64,000 nucleotides of DNA from Bettongia penicillata ogilbyi (lineage: Eukaryota; Chordata; Mammalia; Diprotodontia; Potoroidae). The translations under genes and the position numbers were made by a program. The stretch is taken from positions 7,073,100 through 7,137,099 of the forward strand of contig JAJHZJ010000399.1 of the NCBI GenBank assembly GCA_023548195.1, given 5' to 3'. The notes under the pieces are model-generated. The model saw only the letters and a program-made list of their open reading frames with translations, searched no databases and was not told the DNA's origin. This document shows, piece by piece, positions 34,744-45,237 of this stretch; the first letter of the stretch is position 1, and every line of letters starts with the position of its first letter.

Positions 34744-35775
34744 ATGAGTAAAAAGCAAAGCAGGAAAGAAAAGACAATAGAATCTTTTTATGGGGACAAG
34801 GACAAAAACACGAATATCAAAGAGATCAGCATTGTTACTGTACTCCCATCTGAAACTTTAAAACGGACTATGAACTTGTCACAAGCACAAAGGGCACTCT
34901 TGAAAGAACTGAAGAAGTATTTAAAAGCCAAATTAGAGAAAGAGGAGAAAAACTGACCAATGATTTTAAACGTCCAAACAAAGAATTCACTGAAGAGAAA
35001 AGCTCCTCAAAAAGGAAGTACAAAAATTAACTGGAAAAAAATAACTTCTTAAAAGGAATAATTGGACAGATGGGAAAGGACATGCAAAAGTTGACTGAAG
35101 AAAGAAATTTGACAAAAATTAGAATTGGGCAAGTGGAAGCTAATGACTCTATGAGACAACAAGAATCAGTCAAACAAAATCTAAAGAATGAAAAGATAGA
35201 AGAAAATCTAAAATATCTAATTGGAAAAACAAGAGACCTGGAAAACATATTCAGGAGAGATAAGAAAAGAATTATTGGTCTACCAGGAAGACATGTTAAG
35301 AAAAAAGCTGCACAGTATCTTCTAAGAAATCATGAAGGAAAATTGCCCAGAAGTCCGAGATTCAGAGGGTGAAATAGTTATCAAAAAAAATCCAAAGTTC
35401 ACCTCAAGAAAGGGATCACAAACTGAAAACACCAAGGAATATCATTACCAAATTCCGTAAATATCAACTGAAGGTGAAAATACTACAGAGAGCCAGAAAG
35501 AAACCATTTAAATATTGAGGAGCTACAGTCAGGACCACAGGACCTTGCAGTATCTACATTAAAAGATCGAAGGAATCGGAATATGATATTGCATAAGACA
35601 AAGGAGGTGGTGCTACAACTAGAGATCAATTACCCAGCAAAGTTGAGCATAATATTTCAGGCAAGGAGATGGACATTCAAAGAAATAAGGGATGGCAAAA
35701 CTTTCCTGGTGAAAAGGCCAGAACTCAATAGAAAATTCGATCTTCAAATGCAGGTCTCAAAGGGGCATAAAAAAA
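34744..35775 (+). pseudogene. ORF1 pseudogene of L1-C
   Basis: It starts MSKKQSRKEKTIESFYGDKD and has a coiled coil (34860-35210), RRM start (about 35235-35290, 'IIGLPGRH') and C-terminal domain (35583-35750, YPAKLSIIFQARRW). Stops and frameshifts divide it into at least four frames. From a different subfamily than HAL1, having GDKD after the aromatic pair instead of LGEQ. Confidence 0.8.
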
Positions 35776-36354
35776 TAAAGAGGGGAAAAAACCTTATTGC
35801 TCAATATGTGCAAACTGCTTACATCCCTATAAGGAAAGATAATAATTTTTAATTTTGAGAATTGTATATTTATTATGAAATAAAAAGGGAGATATATATA
35901 TATAGCCAGAGGAAATAGGTATAAAGTAAATCATGAGACAATGAAAATGTGATTTAAAGGTGCAAATGGACTTTAACAGGAGATGTGAAAAGCAGGAGGC
36001 AGAAAATGACAAATTCCATCACAGGAAGAGGCATAAAATTATATTACAGTATGAGGAAAGAGGAGAACAGTTTGATATTTACTCTTGTCTGATTTACTTC
36101 AAGGAGGGAATAACAAAGTTAATTAAGTATATAATTCTAACTAGCTCTATAAGCAATAGGAGGGGAAGGGAGAAAAAGGGAGGAGAGGCTCAAAGGGAGG
36201 GAAGAAGTAGTAAGAGTAAAGAACAGCAAAAGAGAGGGGGAGCTGAAAGAAGGAAAGGAAGACTGTGGGAGGTGATGGTCAAAAATTAAAACTCTCTTGT
36301 GGAGGAGAAGGGAGAACTAAATGAAAAAAAGGGGGAGAAAGAGGATGGAGGGAA

Positions 36355-37659
36355 AGATACAGATAGTAATCATAACTGTGTATGTGAATGGGATGAACTC
36401 TCCCATAAAATGGAGTTGGATAGCAGAATGGATTAAAAGTCAAAATCCAGCAATACGTTATTTACAAGTAACACATTTGAAACGTGGGCATACGTATAGG
36501 GTAAAGGTAAAAGGTTGGAGGAGAATATCTGTGTTTCATCTGATGTAATAAAAGCAGGGGTAGCAATCCTACTCTCAAATAAAACAAAAGCTGAAATACA
36601 TCTAACCAGAAGAGATGAGAAAGGAAACTATATCCTGCTGAAAGGCACCATAGAAAATGAAGAAATGCCATTACTAAACATATATGCTCCAAGTGGTATA
36701 ACATTCCAATTCTTAGAGGAGATTTTAAGGAAGTTTCAGGAAGAAATAGACAGTAAACTGTAACAGTCAGAGACCTTAACCTCCTTCTCTCTGTTCTAGA
36801 CAGATCGAACCTCAAAGTAAACAAGAAAGAAGTTAAGGAGGTGAATAGAACTCTGGATAAAGTAGACATAATAACTCTCTGGAGAAAACTAAATGGGGAT
36901 AGAAAGGAATATATGTTTTTCTCAGTGGAACATTGCACATATACAAAAATTGACCATGTGCTAGGCCATTAAAAACATCACAATCCAGCGCAGAAAGGCA
37001 GAGAGAGTCACTGTATCTTTCTCAGATGATAACACAATAAAATTACATACAATAAAAGGACATAGAAAGAAAGACCAAAAGTTAATTGGAAACTAAATAT
37101 TATTGTCCTAAAGAATGAGTGGATGAAACAACAAAACATAGAAATAATCAACGACTCCATTCAAGAGAATGACAATAATGAGACAACCTATCAAGTGTAA
37201 TGGGATGCTAAAAAAGCAGTTCTTAGGGAAAGTTTTATATCTTTGACTGTCTCCAAGAATAAAATGGAGAAAGAAGAGAGCAATGAATTGGGTATGAAGC
37301 TGAAAAAAGTTAGAAACAGAAGAAGTTGGAAATCTCCAAGTAAATACCAAATTAGAAATACTGAAAACCAAAGGAGAGAATGATAAAATGGAAATTAAGA
37401 AAACAATTGAACTAAAAAATAAAACTAAATGACTTTATGAAAAAAACAAATAACATTGATAAAACTTGCATCTATTTGGTTAAAAAAAGAAAGAAGAAAA
37501 CCAAATTACTAATGTCAAAAATGAAAAGGGTGAACTCACCTCCAATGAAGAGAAAATTAAAACAATAATTAGAAATTACTTTCCCCAACTGCATGCCCAT
37601 AAGTACGACAATCTAAATGAGATGAATGATTATTTTTTTTTTTTTAAAAATACACATTG
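36355..37659 (+). pseudogene. L1-C ORF2 pseudogene, endonuclease part
   Basis: Apurinic-type endonuclease remnants in order: ITVYVNGMNSPIKW near 36370, KAGVAILLS near 36555, LLNIYAPS near 36675, a DLNLLLS segment for the usual GDFN box near 36775, and KIDHVLGH near 36945. The box that normally reads SDH reads SDD at about 37022-37030, so the catalytic His is lost. Linker sequence continues to DYFF before H3. Confidence 0.8.
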
Positions 37660-37947
37660 ACGGGAGAAGCCAAGATGGCAGAGTAGAAAGATTCACATAT
37701 GCTAGCTCCAAACCCACAGCCCATAAATCACCTGTAAAAAGGAACTCCCAACAAATTCTGGAACAGTGGAAGCCGCTCAACAACGGAGTGCAGTAGCTGA
37801 AAAAAACGACCCCAAAGGTCCATCGTGCACTGGACCCAGAGCAGAGCACAGCCCTACCCTGGCCATGCGGCACTGAGATGAGCAGATGCGAGCAGGCTTC
37901 AGGGACAGAATCTCCAGCGGCCATGCAGGTCCCTCCACCCACAGGGG

Positions 37948-38199
37948 CTACAGGTCAGTGAGACAGACTTCTGAGCTGGCCAAGAGGGGAGCGGGGTGTC
38001 TCCATAACTCGGGCCTCCTAATAACGCAGAAGTAGACCAGGGCTTCCAAAGCATGGTTGAAGGTCTCCGCATAAACCCCCTGAGGGAACTGAGCCCTACG
38101 AGGCAGCCCTGACCTCACCTGAGCATCAGAATTTAATCTCACATTGAATAGCAGAACTGCCCCTGCTGAAAGTCCTGAGGCTGGGAAGCAGCATTTCAC
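37948..38199 (-). other. Antisense ORF in the H3 5'UTR
   Basis: 83 codons opposite to ORF1, containing RAQFPQGVYAETF. Counterpart of the antisense frames in H1, H2 and H4. Coding status unproven. Confidence 0.35.
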
Positions 38200-38286
38200 T
38201 CTCAGATCCGAAGCACTAGCTTGGCTGATCTGAAGGTGAAGTGGGTGTGGAAAGGAACCTCAGAAGTCAAGTAACTGGCTGGGAAA

Positions 38287-39377
38287 ATGCCCTGAAAATG
38301 GAAGAAAAATAAGACCATAGAAGGTTACTTTCTTGGAGAACAGATATTTCTCCTTTCCTTTCAGATGAGGAAGAACAATGCTTACCATTAGGTAAAGACA
38401 TAGAAGTCAAGGTCTCTGTATTCCAAACATCCAAAATAGATATCCAATGGGCTCAGGCCATGGAAGAGCTCAAAAAGGATTTTGAAAATCAAGTTAGACA
38501 GGGGGAGGAAAAAGTGGGAAGAGAAATGAGAGAGATGCAAGAAAAGCAGGAAAAACGGGTCAATCACTTGCTAAAGGAGACCCAAAAAAATGCTGAAGAA
38601 AATAACACCTTGAAAAATAGGCTCACTCAATTGGCAAAAGAGGTTCAAAAAGCCAATGAGGAGAAGAATGCTTTCAAAAGCAGAAATAGCCAAATGGAAA
38701 AAGAGGTTCAAAAGCTCACTGAAGAAAATAGTTCTCTCAAAATAAGAATGGAGCAGATGGAGGCTAATGACTTTCTGAGAAACCAAGAAATCACAAAACA
38801 AAACAAAAAGAATGAAAAAATGGAAGAAAATGTGAAATATCTCATTGAAAAAACAACTGACCTGGAAAATAGATCCAGGAGAGACAATTTAAAAATTATG
38901 GGACTACCTGAAAGCCATGAACAAAAAAAAGAGCCTAGACATCATCTTTCATGAAATTTTCAAGGAAAAGTGCCCTGATATTCTAGATCCAGGGAGCAAA
39001 ATAAGTATTGAAGGAATGCACAGATTACCACCTGAAAGAGATCGAAAAAGAGAAACTCCTAGGAATATTGTGGACAAATTCCAGAGTTCCCAGGTCAAGG
39101 AAAAAATATTTCAAGGAGCTAGAAAGAAACAATTCTAGTATTGTGGAAATACAATCAGGATAACACAAGAGCTAGTAGCTTCTACATTAAGAGATCAAAG
39201 GTCGTGGAATAGTTCCCCAAGGAACTAGGACTAAAAGCAAGAATCACCTACCCAGCAAAACTGAGTATAATACTTCAGGGGAAAATATGGTCTTTCAATG
39301 AAGCAGAGGACTTTCAAGCATTCTTGATGAAAAGACCAGAGCTGAAAAGAAAATTTGACTTTCAAACACAAGAATGA
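38287..39377 (+). pseudogene. ORF1 pseudogene of HAL1 H3
   Basis: The start ATG is followed by a stop at codon 3 (TGA 38293). A long open stretch (38460-38954) covers the coiled coil and the RRM start, with six As in the linker as in H4. It ends by an extra A in the run at about 38923-38930. The next frame (38917-39138) stops at CAATTCTAG. Some further small deletions near 39210. Clearly non-functional. Confidence 0.9.
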
Positions 39378-39513
39378 GAAGAAGCATAAAAAAGTAAAGA
39401 GCAAAGAGAAGTCATAAGGGACTTACCAAAGTTGAACTGTTTACATTCCTACATGAAAAGACAATATTTGTAACTCCTAAAACTTTTCAATATCTGGGTA
39501 GTTGGTGGGGTTG

Positions 39514-39552
<39 letters not shown>

Positions 39553-40392
39553 ACTCACCCATACACATATGTACGCACACACAGAGACAGAGAGCACAGA
39601 GTGAATTGAATAGGATGGGATTATATCTCAAAAAAAATTAAAGTAAACGGTGAGAGAGAAACATATTGGGAGGAGAAAGTGTGAAATGGAATGGGGCAAA
39701 TTATCTCTCATTCAAGAGGCAAGAAGGAGACTTTTTAGTGGAGGGAAAAAGAGGAGAACTGAGAGAAAAACATGAAGTTTACTCTCATCATATTCGACTA
39801 AAGGAAGGAATAAAATGCACACTCATTTTTGTATGAAAACCTATCTAACAATACAGGAATGTGGGGGAGGAGATATGCAGGGTGAGGAGGATGATGGAAG
39901 CGAGGGCAATGTGAGGAGGGAGCAACTCTTGGGGAGGGACAGGATCAAAAGAGAGAATAGAAACAATGGGGGGGGCAGGATAGGATGGAGGGAAATATAG
40001 GTAGCCTTACATAACACGACTATTATCCAAATAATTTGCAAAACTACACAGATATGGCCTATATTGAATTGCCTGCCTTCCCAAAGGGAATGGGTGGGGA
40101 GGGAGGTATGGGGAGAAGTTGGAACTCAAAGTTTTAGGAACAACTGTGGAGTATTGTTCTTGCTACTAGGAAATAAGAAATACAGGTAATGGGGAATAGA
40201 AAGTTATCTGGCCCTACAAGACAAAAGAGAAGATGGGGACAAGGGAAGGGAGGGGTAATAGAAGAGAGTGCAGATTGGTGATAGGGGAAATTAGAATGCT
40301 CAGTGTTTTGGGTTGGGGGAAGGGAACAGATGGGGAGAAAATTTGGAACTCAAAATTTTGTGAAAATGAATATAAAAATGCGTAATAAATAA

Positions 40393-40393
<1 letters not shown>

Positions 40394-40440
<47 letters not shown>
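40394..40440 (+). repeat. (AT)n microsatellite at the H3 tail
   Basis: About 23 AT units, directly after AATAAATAAATTT, probably grown from the element's A/T-rich tail. Confidence 0.95.
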
Positions 40441-40445
<5 letters not shown>

Positions 40446-40865
40446 TTCCCTCTGCTCATATAGATGGGCACGTGCTCTGTAGTTTTCTAGAAACATTGAG
40501 AGCTTAAGCACATTCATCCTGTAGGGGTAAGAAGGAGGACTGGAATCGCAAGTCTTCCTGATTCCAAGACCAGGTCTCTATTCACCATGCCATGCTCCCT
40601 CTTTCTCTACAATAAGAGCCACCCAAAAGTGGAATGAGCTTTCTTGGAAGACAGTTGGTTTCCTCCAGAGATGCTCTGAAGCCAACTTATACAGTCTCCA
40701 AGGAGCAGATTATTAAGTGTCCAGTAAGAGCATTTACATTGGAATCAAATCTGCAAACACTGCAGATCAGGGCTTGATTCGTTATTTTGTTGGTTGTCTA
40801 GATTTGAAGTGGTGGAAAAAATGCTTACATAGGATAAATAAGGCAAAATAAATGCAAAATTTATG
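40441..40865 (+). other. Non-HAL1 segment carried between H3 and its 3' TSD
   Basis: It contains a MIR-like antisense head ('gcaagtcttcctgattccaag' near 40548) and a CR1/L3-like 3' piece ('cacccaaaagtggaatgagctttc' near 40620). It ends in an A-rich 'aggataaataaggcaaaataaatg' stretch. Because the TSD lies beyond it, it is either a 3'-transduced flank or an independent insertion into the H3 tail. Confidence 0.55.
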
Positions 40866-40931
40866 TAAATATATATATGTATATATATGTGTGTGTGCAT
40901 GTGTATATATGTGTGTATATATGTGTGTGTG

Positions 40932-40998
<67 letters not shown>

Positions 40999-40999
40999 G
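40866..40999 (+). repeat. Compound TATATG/GTGTGT and (GATA)n microsatellite
   Basis: (GATA) units run from 40933 to 40998, about 16.5 units, preceded by TATATG and TGTGTG units. It ends exactly at the TSD TACACATTG. Confidence 0.95.
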
Positions 41000-41518
41000 T
41001 ACACATTGCCCAGATTAACAGAAGAAGAAATTGAATACTTAAACAACCCCGTCTCAGAAAAAGAAACTAAATAAGCCATCAATGAACTCCCTAGGAAAAA
41101 AATTTCCAGGGTCAAATGGATATACAAGTGAATTCTATGAAACATTTGAAGAACAGTCAATTCCAGTAGTATATAGACTATTTAGGAAAATTGTGGAAGA
41201 AGTCCTCCCAAACTCTTTTTATGATACAAATCCCATTTTGCTATCTTAACCAGGAAGAGCTAAAACAGAGAAAGAAAATTATAGACCAATTTCTCTGATG
41301 AATATAGAGGCAAATTTTAAATAACATTTTAGAAAAATACATGGACTTATCATGAGAATAGTATATTATAATCAGATAGGATTTATATCAAGTATGAAGG
41401 GCTAGTTGAATATTAGGAAAAACTATTTGCAGGGTTGATACTATCAACAACAAAACTAACAGAAACCATGTAATTATCTCAATATTTTCAGAAAAAGCTT
41501 TTGACAAAATACAACACT
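41000..41518 (+). pseudogene. L1-C ORF2 pseudogene, continuation into the RT domain
   Basis: It resumes in order after DYFF with [20 protein letters not shown], then [12 protein letters not shown], an NYRPISLMNI-like segment near 41280-41305, and FSEKAFDKIQH at about 41486-41518, the RT block with the first catalytic Asp region. Here it is cut by HAL1 copy H6. The rest of ORF2 (the YADD box onward) is not found downstream. Confidence 0.8.
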
Positions 41519-42680
41519 CATTCCAGAACTCAAAGAAGCTAGGATTAATACCAGGAATCACTTACCCAGCCAAAGTGAGTGTAATAGTTCAGAGGAAAAA
41601 ATGGTAATTTAGTGAAATAGAAGACTTTCAAGTATTCTTGACGAGAAGATGAGAATTGAGTAGAAAATCTGACTTTCAAACACAAGAATCAAGAGAAGCA
41701 AGAAAAGGTAAACAGGAAAAGAAATCATAAACTAAATTTGAACTGTTTACATTCCTACATGGAAAGATAATATTTGCAAATCTTGAAACTTTTCTCAGTA
41801 TTTTATTAATTGGATGAATTACTCACACACACACACACACACACACTAATAGACAGAGGGCACAGGATGAGTTGAATAGGAAGGAATGATATCTAAAAAA
41901 TAAAATCAAGGGGTGAGAAAGGAATATATTGAGAGGGGAAAGGGAGAAATGGAATGGCACAAATTATCTCTCATAAAAGAGACAAGAAAAATCTTTTTCA
42001 ATGGAAGGGAAAAGGATGGAGCTGAGAGGAAAAATGAAGTTTACTCTCATAACATTTGGCTTAAGGAGGGAATAACATGCACACTCAGTTTAATACGAAA
42101 ATCTCTGTTCCACTAGATGAAAGTGGGGGAGAGGGAGATAAGTTGGTTGGGGGCATGGAAGAAGGGAGGGTAAATGGGAGGAGGGAGTAATTAAAAATAA
42201 ACACATTAGGGGAAGGATGAGTCTTAAAGACAGAAGGAATAAATTGGGGGCAGGATAGGATGGAAGGAAATATATTCAGTCTCTCACAATGTGACTATTA
42301 TGGAAGTCTTCAGCAAAACTGCACATAATAACCTATATTGAATGGCTTGCCTTCTCAGTGGGGTATGGGTGGGGAGGGAGGAATAGCGAGAATTCGGATC
42401 TCAAAGTTTATGGAATGAATGTTGAAAATTGTTTTTTTCAAGCATCTAGAAAATAAGAAACATGAGTAATGGGGTACTTGCCCTACAACAAAAGAGAGAA
42501 GATGGTGATAAAGGAAGTGAGGGGTGAGATAGAAGGGAGAGCATGTTGGGGGAAGGGGTAATCAGAATGCATGAAGTTTTAGGGCAGGACATGAGAGATA
42601 TGGGGAGAAAATTCGGAACTTAAAATCTTGTGGAAATGAATGTTAAAAACTAAAAATAAATACATAAATTTTAAAATAAG
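41519..42680 (+). mobile_element. HAL1 copy H6, 5'-truncated
   Basis: It begins within the ORF1 C-terminal domain ('gaactcaaagaagctagg...atcacttacccagc'), ends ORF1 near 41690 and has the complete HAL1 3'UTR with a (CA)n tract (41823-41848) and the tail 'taaaaataaatacataaat' to 42680. More diverged than H1-H4. 5' truncation is the usual result of incomplete reverse transcription. Confidence 0.85.
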
Positions 42681-43267
42681 AAACCAGCAATTAAAGTTGT
42701 CCTAGAATCACAGGTTAAAGTAGTCATTGAAATAATATACCAATCACTTCCTGAAAGAGGTAGCAATTGAAAATGTCAAAGAATCTTGTAGCCAAATTCC
42801 AGGACTATTGGATCAAGGAGAAAATACTGCAAGTAGCCAGAAAGTAGCAATTCAAATATTGTGACACCACAGCCAGGCTTATGCTGCAACCTGCAGCTTC
42901 TGCCTTCAAACACTGGAGAGGTTGGAATATGGTCTTCCATAAGGCAAAGGACCTTATCCTTATCCGTGGTATTTCGACTACCTTGAAATTGAGCATAATC
43001 TTTGAGGGGAGGAAATGGATATTCAATGAAATAGGAGACTTGCAGATTTTCTTGATGAAAACACCAGAGCTCAGCAGAAAGTTATATCTTGAAATACAAG
43101 AGAGGAATGAAACTGGAAACAAGATAGAGAAAACAATAACAGCAACATATCATTTAATAAAGACATACTGTTTGCATCCCTACATGGGATGATGATACTC
43201 ACAACTCTTGACAACTGTATCTTTATTAAATCATATTATTACATCATCATATTATGTCATATAGAAG
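42681..43267 (+). mobile_element. Old L1-X: ORF1 C-terminus and spacer start
   Basis: The ORF1 remnant (42690-43100) has 'gccaaattccaggactattgg', 'aaaatactgcaagtagccag' and an open segment 42881-43100 with KLSIIFEGRKWIFNEIGDL. It is followed by the L1 spacer ('gtttgcatccctacatggg'). It stops at 43267, where 5'UTR sequence of another copy begins. The last 110 bases are nearly repeated at 44060-44165. Confidence 0.7.
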
Positions 43268-44490
43268 AGCCTTAGTCTGGCAGATTTCCAGGCCAAGCAT
43301 CCTGGAAGGTTGAGAGTAAGGGTGGGTTGCACTGCCCAGTGCAGTGTGAGCGATCCACCAGCACGGACCCAACCATTGTAAAACTGGAGCAGATGTTAGG
43401 GGAGTGAATCACTGGAAGCAATGGCAATCCCAAGACCCATCAACAAGGGAGTGGAGTCTGTTAGAACTGAGTGAGAGAGAAGTGTAGTACTGTGCAGTGC
43501 TTGCAGCAGGGGTTGCTCCTAGAATTATCAGCCAATAGAATAAAAGTTTGAAAGACACTGATTTAAAATTCTGCGATCCATGATGGTGGAGTAAGCAGTA
43601 AATCACTCTCCTCCTCTTTTATTTATCTTCACAAACCCAGATAATATTGGTCCAAGAAAAATCCTAGAATAGTGGAGGCAGTAGAAAGACGGGATTTGGT
43701 ATTCTTTTATCTCAGGAATCTAGGGAGATTAATCGGAAAGGTCTCCTTTGTTGTGACTGAAAGGGCCGAAGAAAGGACAGAAAGCATCCCAGCAAGCCAA
43801 CATCAAGCCCCTTCACAGTATATGAGAAGGAGATCCTGGGCCCTGGGATGGAAAAGCAGACAGGGGCCAACAATAGGCGGCTCGAGCTCAGCACCAGGAA
43901 ATCGACCACATCACCAGACTATCCAGTGGCCAGCACCTAAGGTCCCAGAAGAGAAAATGAGTAACCAAGTCTCTAGTGCCCAGCACAAGATGTACAGGGC
44001 ATGAAAGTGTAAACAGGAAAGGGATAACAATAACAGCAACATATAATTGAATGAGAGCAAAATGTTTACGTCCCTACATGGGAAGATGATAATCACAACT
44101 CCTTAGAACTACATCTTTATTAAATTATATTATTACATCATCACATTATGTCATATAGAAGGGAAATACTTGAACAGTTGATTTTGGTGCAATGATTAAG
44201 AACCTAATTGGGTACTGAAAAAATACTGCAATGGGAGAAGAGAAAAAAGGAGACAGAAAAGGGTAAATTATATCATATGAAGAGGCACAAAGATATACTA
44301 TAGGAGAGAGAAACAAGGGAGAGAGATGAGCATTGTTTCAACTTTATTCTCATTGGATTTGCCCTAAGGGGTGTATAATATAGCCAGTTAGGTGTAGAAA
44401 TATAACTTGCTCCATAGGCAGTTGGAGGGGAAAGGGGAAAGAAAAGGGAAGAAAGCATAAAAGGGAAGAAAGAAGTAGTAAAGATAAAAA
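43268..44490 (+). mobile_element. L1-X2: 5'UTR joined directly to the ORF1/ORF2 spacer (ORF1 missing)
   Basis: Module 1 (43275-43550) and module 2 (from 43570, ATCCATGATGGTGGAGTAAG) of the 5'UTR run to about 43995. The sequence then passes straight into the post-ORF1 segment 'gcatgaaagtgtaaacagg' and the purine-rich spacer, interrupted by H4 at 44491. ORF1 is therefore deleted. The spacer repeats 43150-43267, so the arrangement could come from nested insertion or unequal recombination. Confidence 0.65.
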
Positions 44491-44502
44491 GGGGGGTGGA
44501 AC

Positions 44503-44513
44503 CAAGATGGCGG
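44503..44513 (+). promoter_or_regulatory. YY1-type initiator site at the HAL1 5' end
   Basis: CAAGATGGCGG is an excellent match to the YY1 consensus and lies 12 bases from the element start. Human L1 has a YY1 site in the same place, which directs accurate transcription start. Matching sites occur at H3 37671 and H2 (minus, about 28032-28041). Confidence 0.7.
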
Positions 44514-44746
44514 AGTAGAAAGACTCACGTATGCTACCTCCGAACCCACAGCCCATATATTTCCTACAAGAAGAACTCCCCACAAATTCTGGATCACTGC
44601 AAGGTGCTCAGAAACACAGTGGAAAAGATTTCCATTCCAGAGAGCCATGGAGAGCCATCCCCAGGGTCCATCGCGACCCGGAAAGCAAAGCCCACCCCTG
44701 CCCTGCCCTGGCCAGGCAGCCCCAGAGGAGCAGATCCGAGCAGGCT

Positions 44747-45124
44747 TCAGGGACGTAAGCTCCGGTGGCCGGGAAGGTCCCTCCGCACACAGACGGTACA
44801 GGTCAGTGAGAGAGACGTCTGGGCTGGCCGAAAGGGCAGTGGGGTGTCTCTGTGTCCCCTTGGGAGGAGGCAGAGGCAGGGGCAGCGGCAGAGGCAGCAG
44901 CGGCGGCCCCCGAGACCACCCGAGCAGGCAGGATCTTCATTACTGAAGGTCTCTGCATAAACCACCTGAAGGAGCTGAGACTGGGAGGTGGCCCTGCCCA
45001 CACCCACTCCATTACTGAAGGTCTCTGCATAAAGCCCCTGAGGGAACTGAGCCTGGGAGGTGGCCCTGCCCCCACCCAAGCACCAGAACTTAAGCTCACA
45101 TTGAATACCAGTCGTTCTCGCCAC
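44747..45124 (-). other. Antisense ORF in the H4 5'UTR
   Basis: 125 codons, starting opposite to 45124, with IQCELKFWCLGGGRATSQAQ and then FPQGLYAETF. The same core is open in H1, H2 and H3. A second antisense frame (45099-44803, GPPPRLSSLRGFMQRPSVM) is also open, as expected for GC-rich DNA. Therefore coding status is uncertain. Confidence 0.4.
44938..45079 (+). repeat. Tandem duplication of about 71 bp in the H4 5'UTR
   Basis: Two copies starting CATTACTGAAGGTCTCTGCA at 44938 and 45010, with slight differences. H1, H2 and H3 have one copy. It may be a promoter-region amplification specific to this copy or its subfamily. Confidence 0.85.
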
Positions 45125-45237
45125 GGATAGCCCTGAGACTAGGAAGCAGCATTTGAATCTCAGACTCCAAGCACTAGCTGGGTGGATCTAGGCAGGGGCG
45201 GACAGGAATCTCAGAAGTCAAGTAACTGGCTGGGAAA

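Larger units (their letters stand above)
33657..37659 (+). mobile_element. Old L1-C: two-module 5'UTR, ORF1, spacer, ORF2 endonuclease
   Basis: Two 5'UTR modules begin at about 33662 (TCATAATGGCAGAGTGAGAG) and 34078 (TAGCCAAAATGGTGGATTG). ORF1 is at 34744-35775, a purine-rich spacer at 35776-36354, and ORF2 from 36355. H3 interrupts ORF2 at 37659 and the element resumes at 41000. All frames are broken. Confidence 0.85.
37660..40440 (+). mobile_element. HAL1 copy H3, full length
   Basis: The 5' end GGAGAAGCCAAGATGGCAGA (YY1-type site 37671-37679) is preceded by TACACATTG (37651-37659). The same 9 bases return at 41000-41008, where the L1-C ORF2 continues. Components are 5'UTR to 38286, ORF1 38287-39377, 3'UTR with a (CA)n tract at 39513-39548, a G4-type motif near 40092-40115 and AATAAATAAATTTATA, grading into an (AT)n microsatellite to 40440. 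The repeat at 41000 implies that the insertion also includes 40441-40999. Confidence 0.9.

Noticed and set aside
36462..36938. 158-codon minus-strand frame
   Set aside because: It is the antisense shadow of the L1-C endonuclease region.
40933..40998. Regular array that might suggest a CRISPR or satellite
   Set aside because: It is a pure GATA tetranucleotide microsatellite without spacers.
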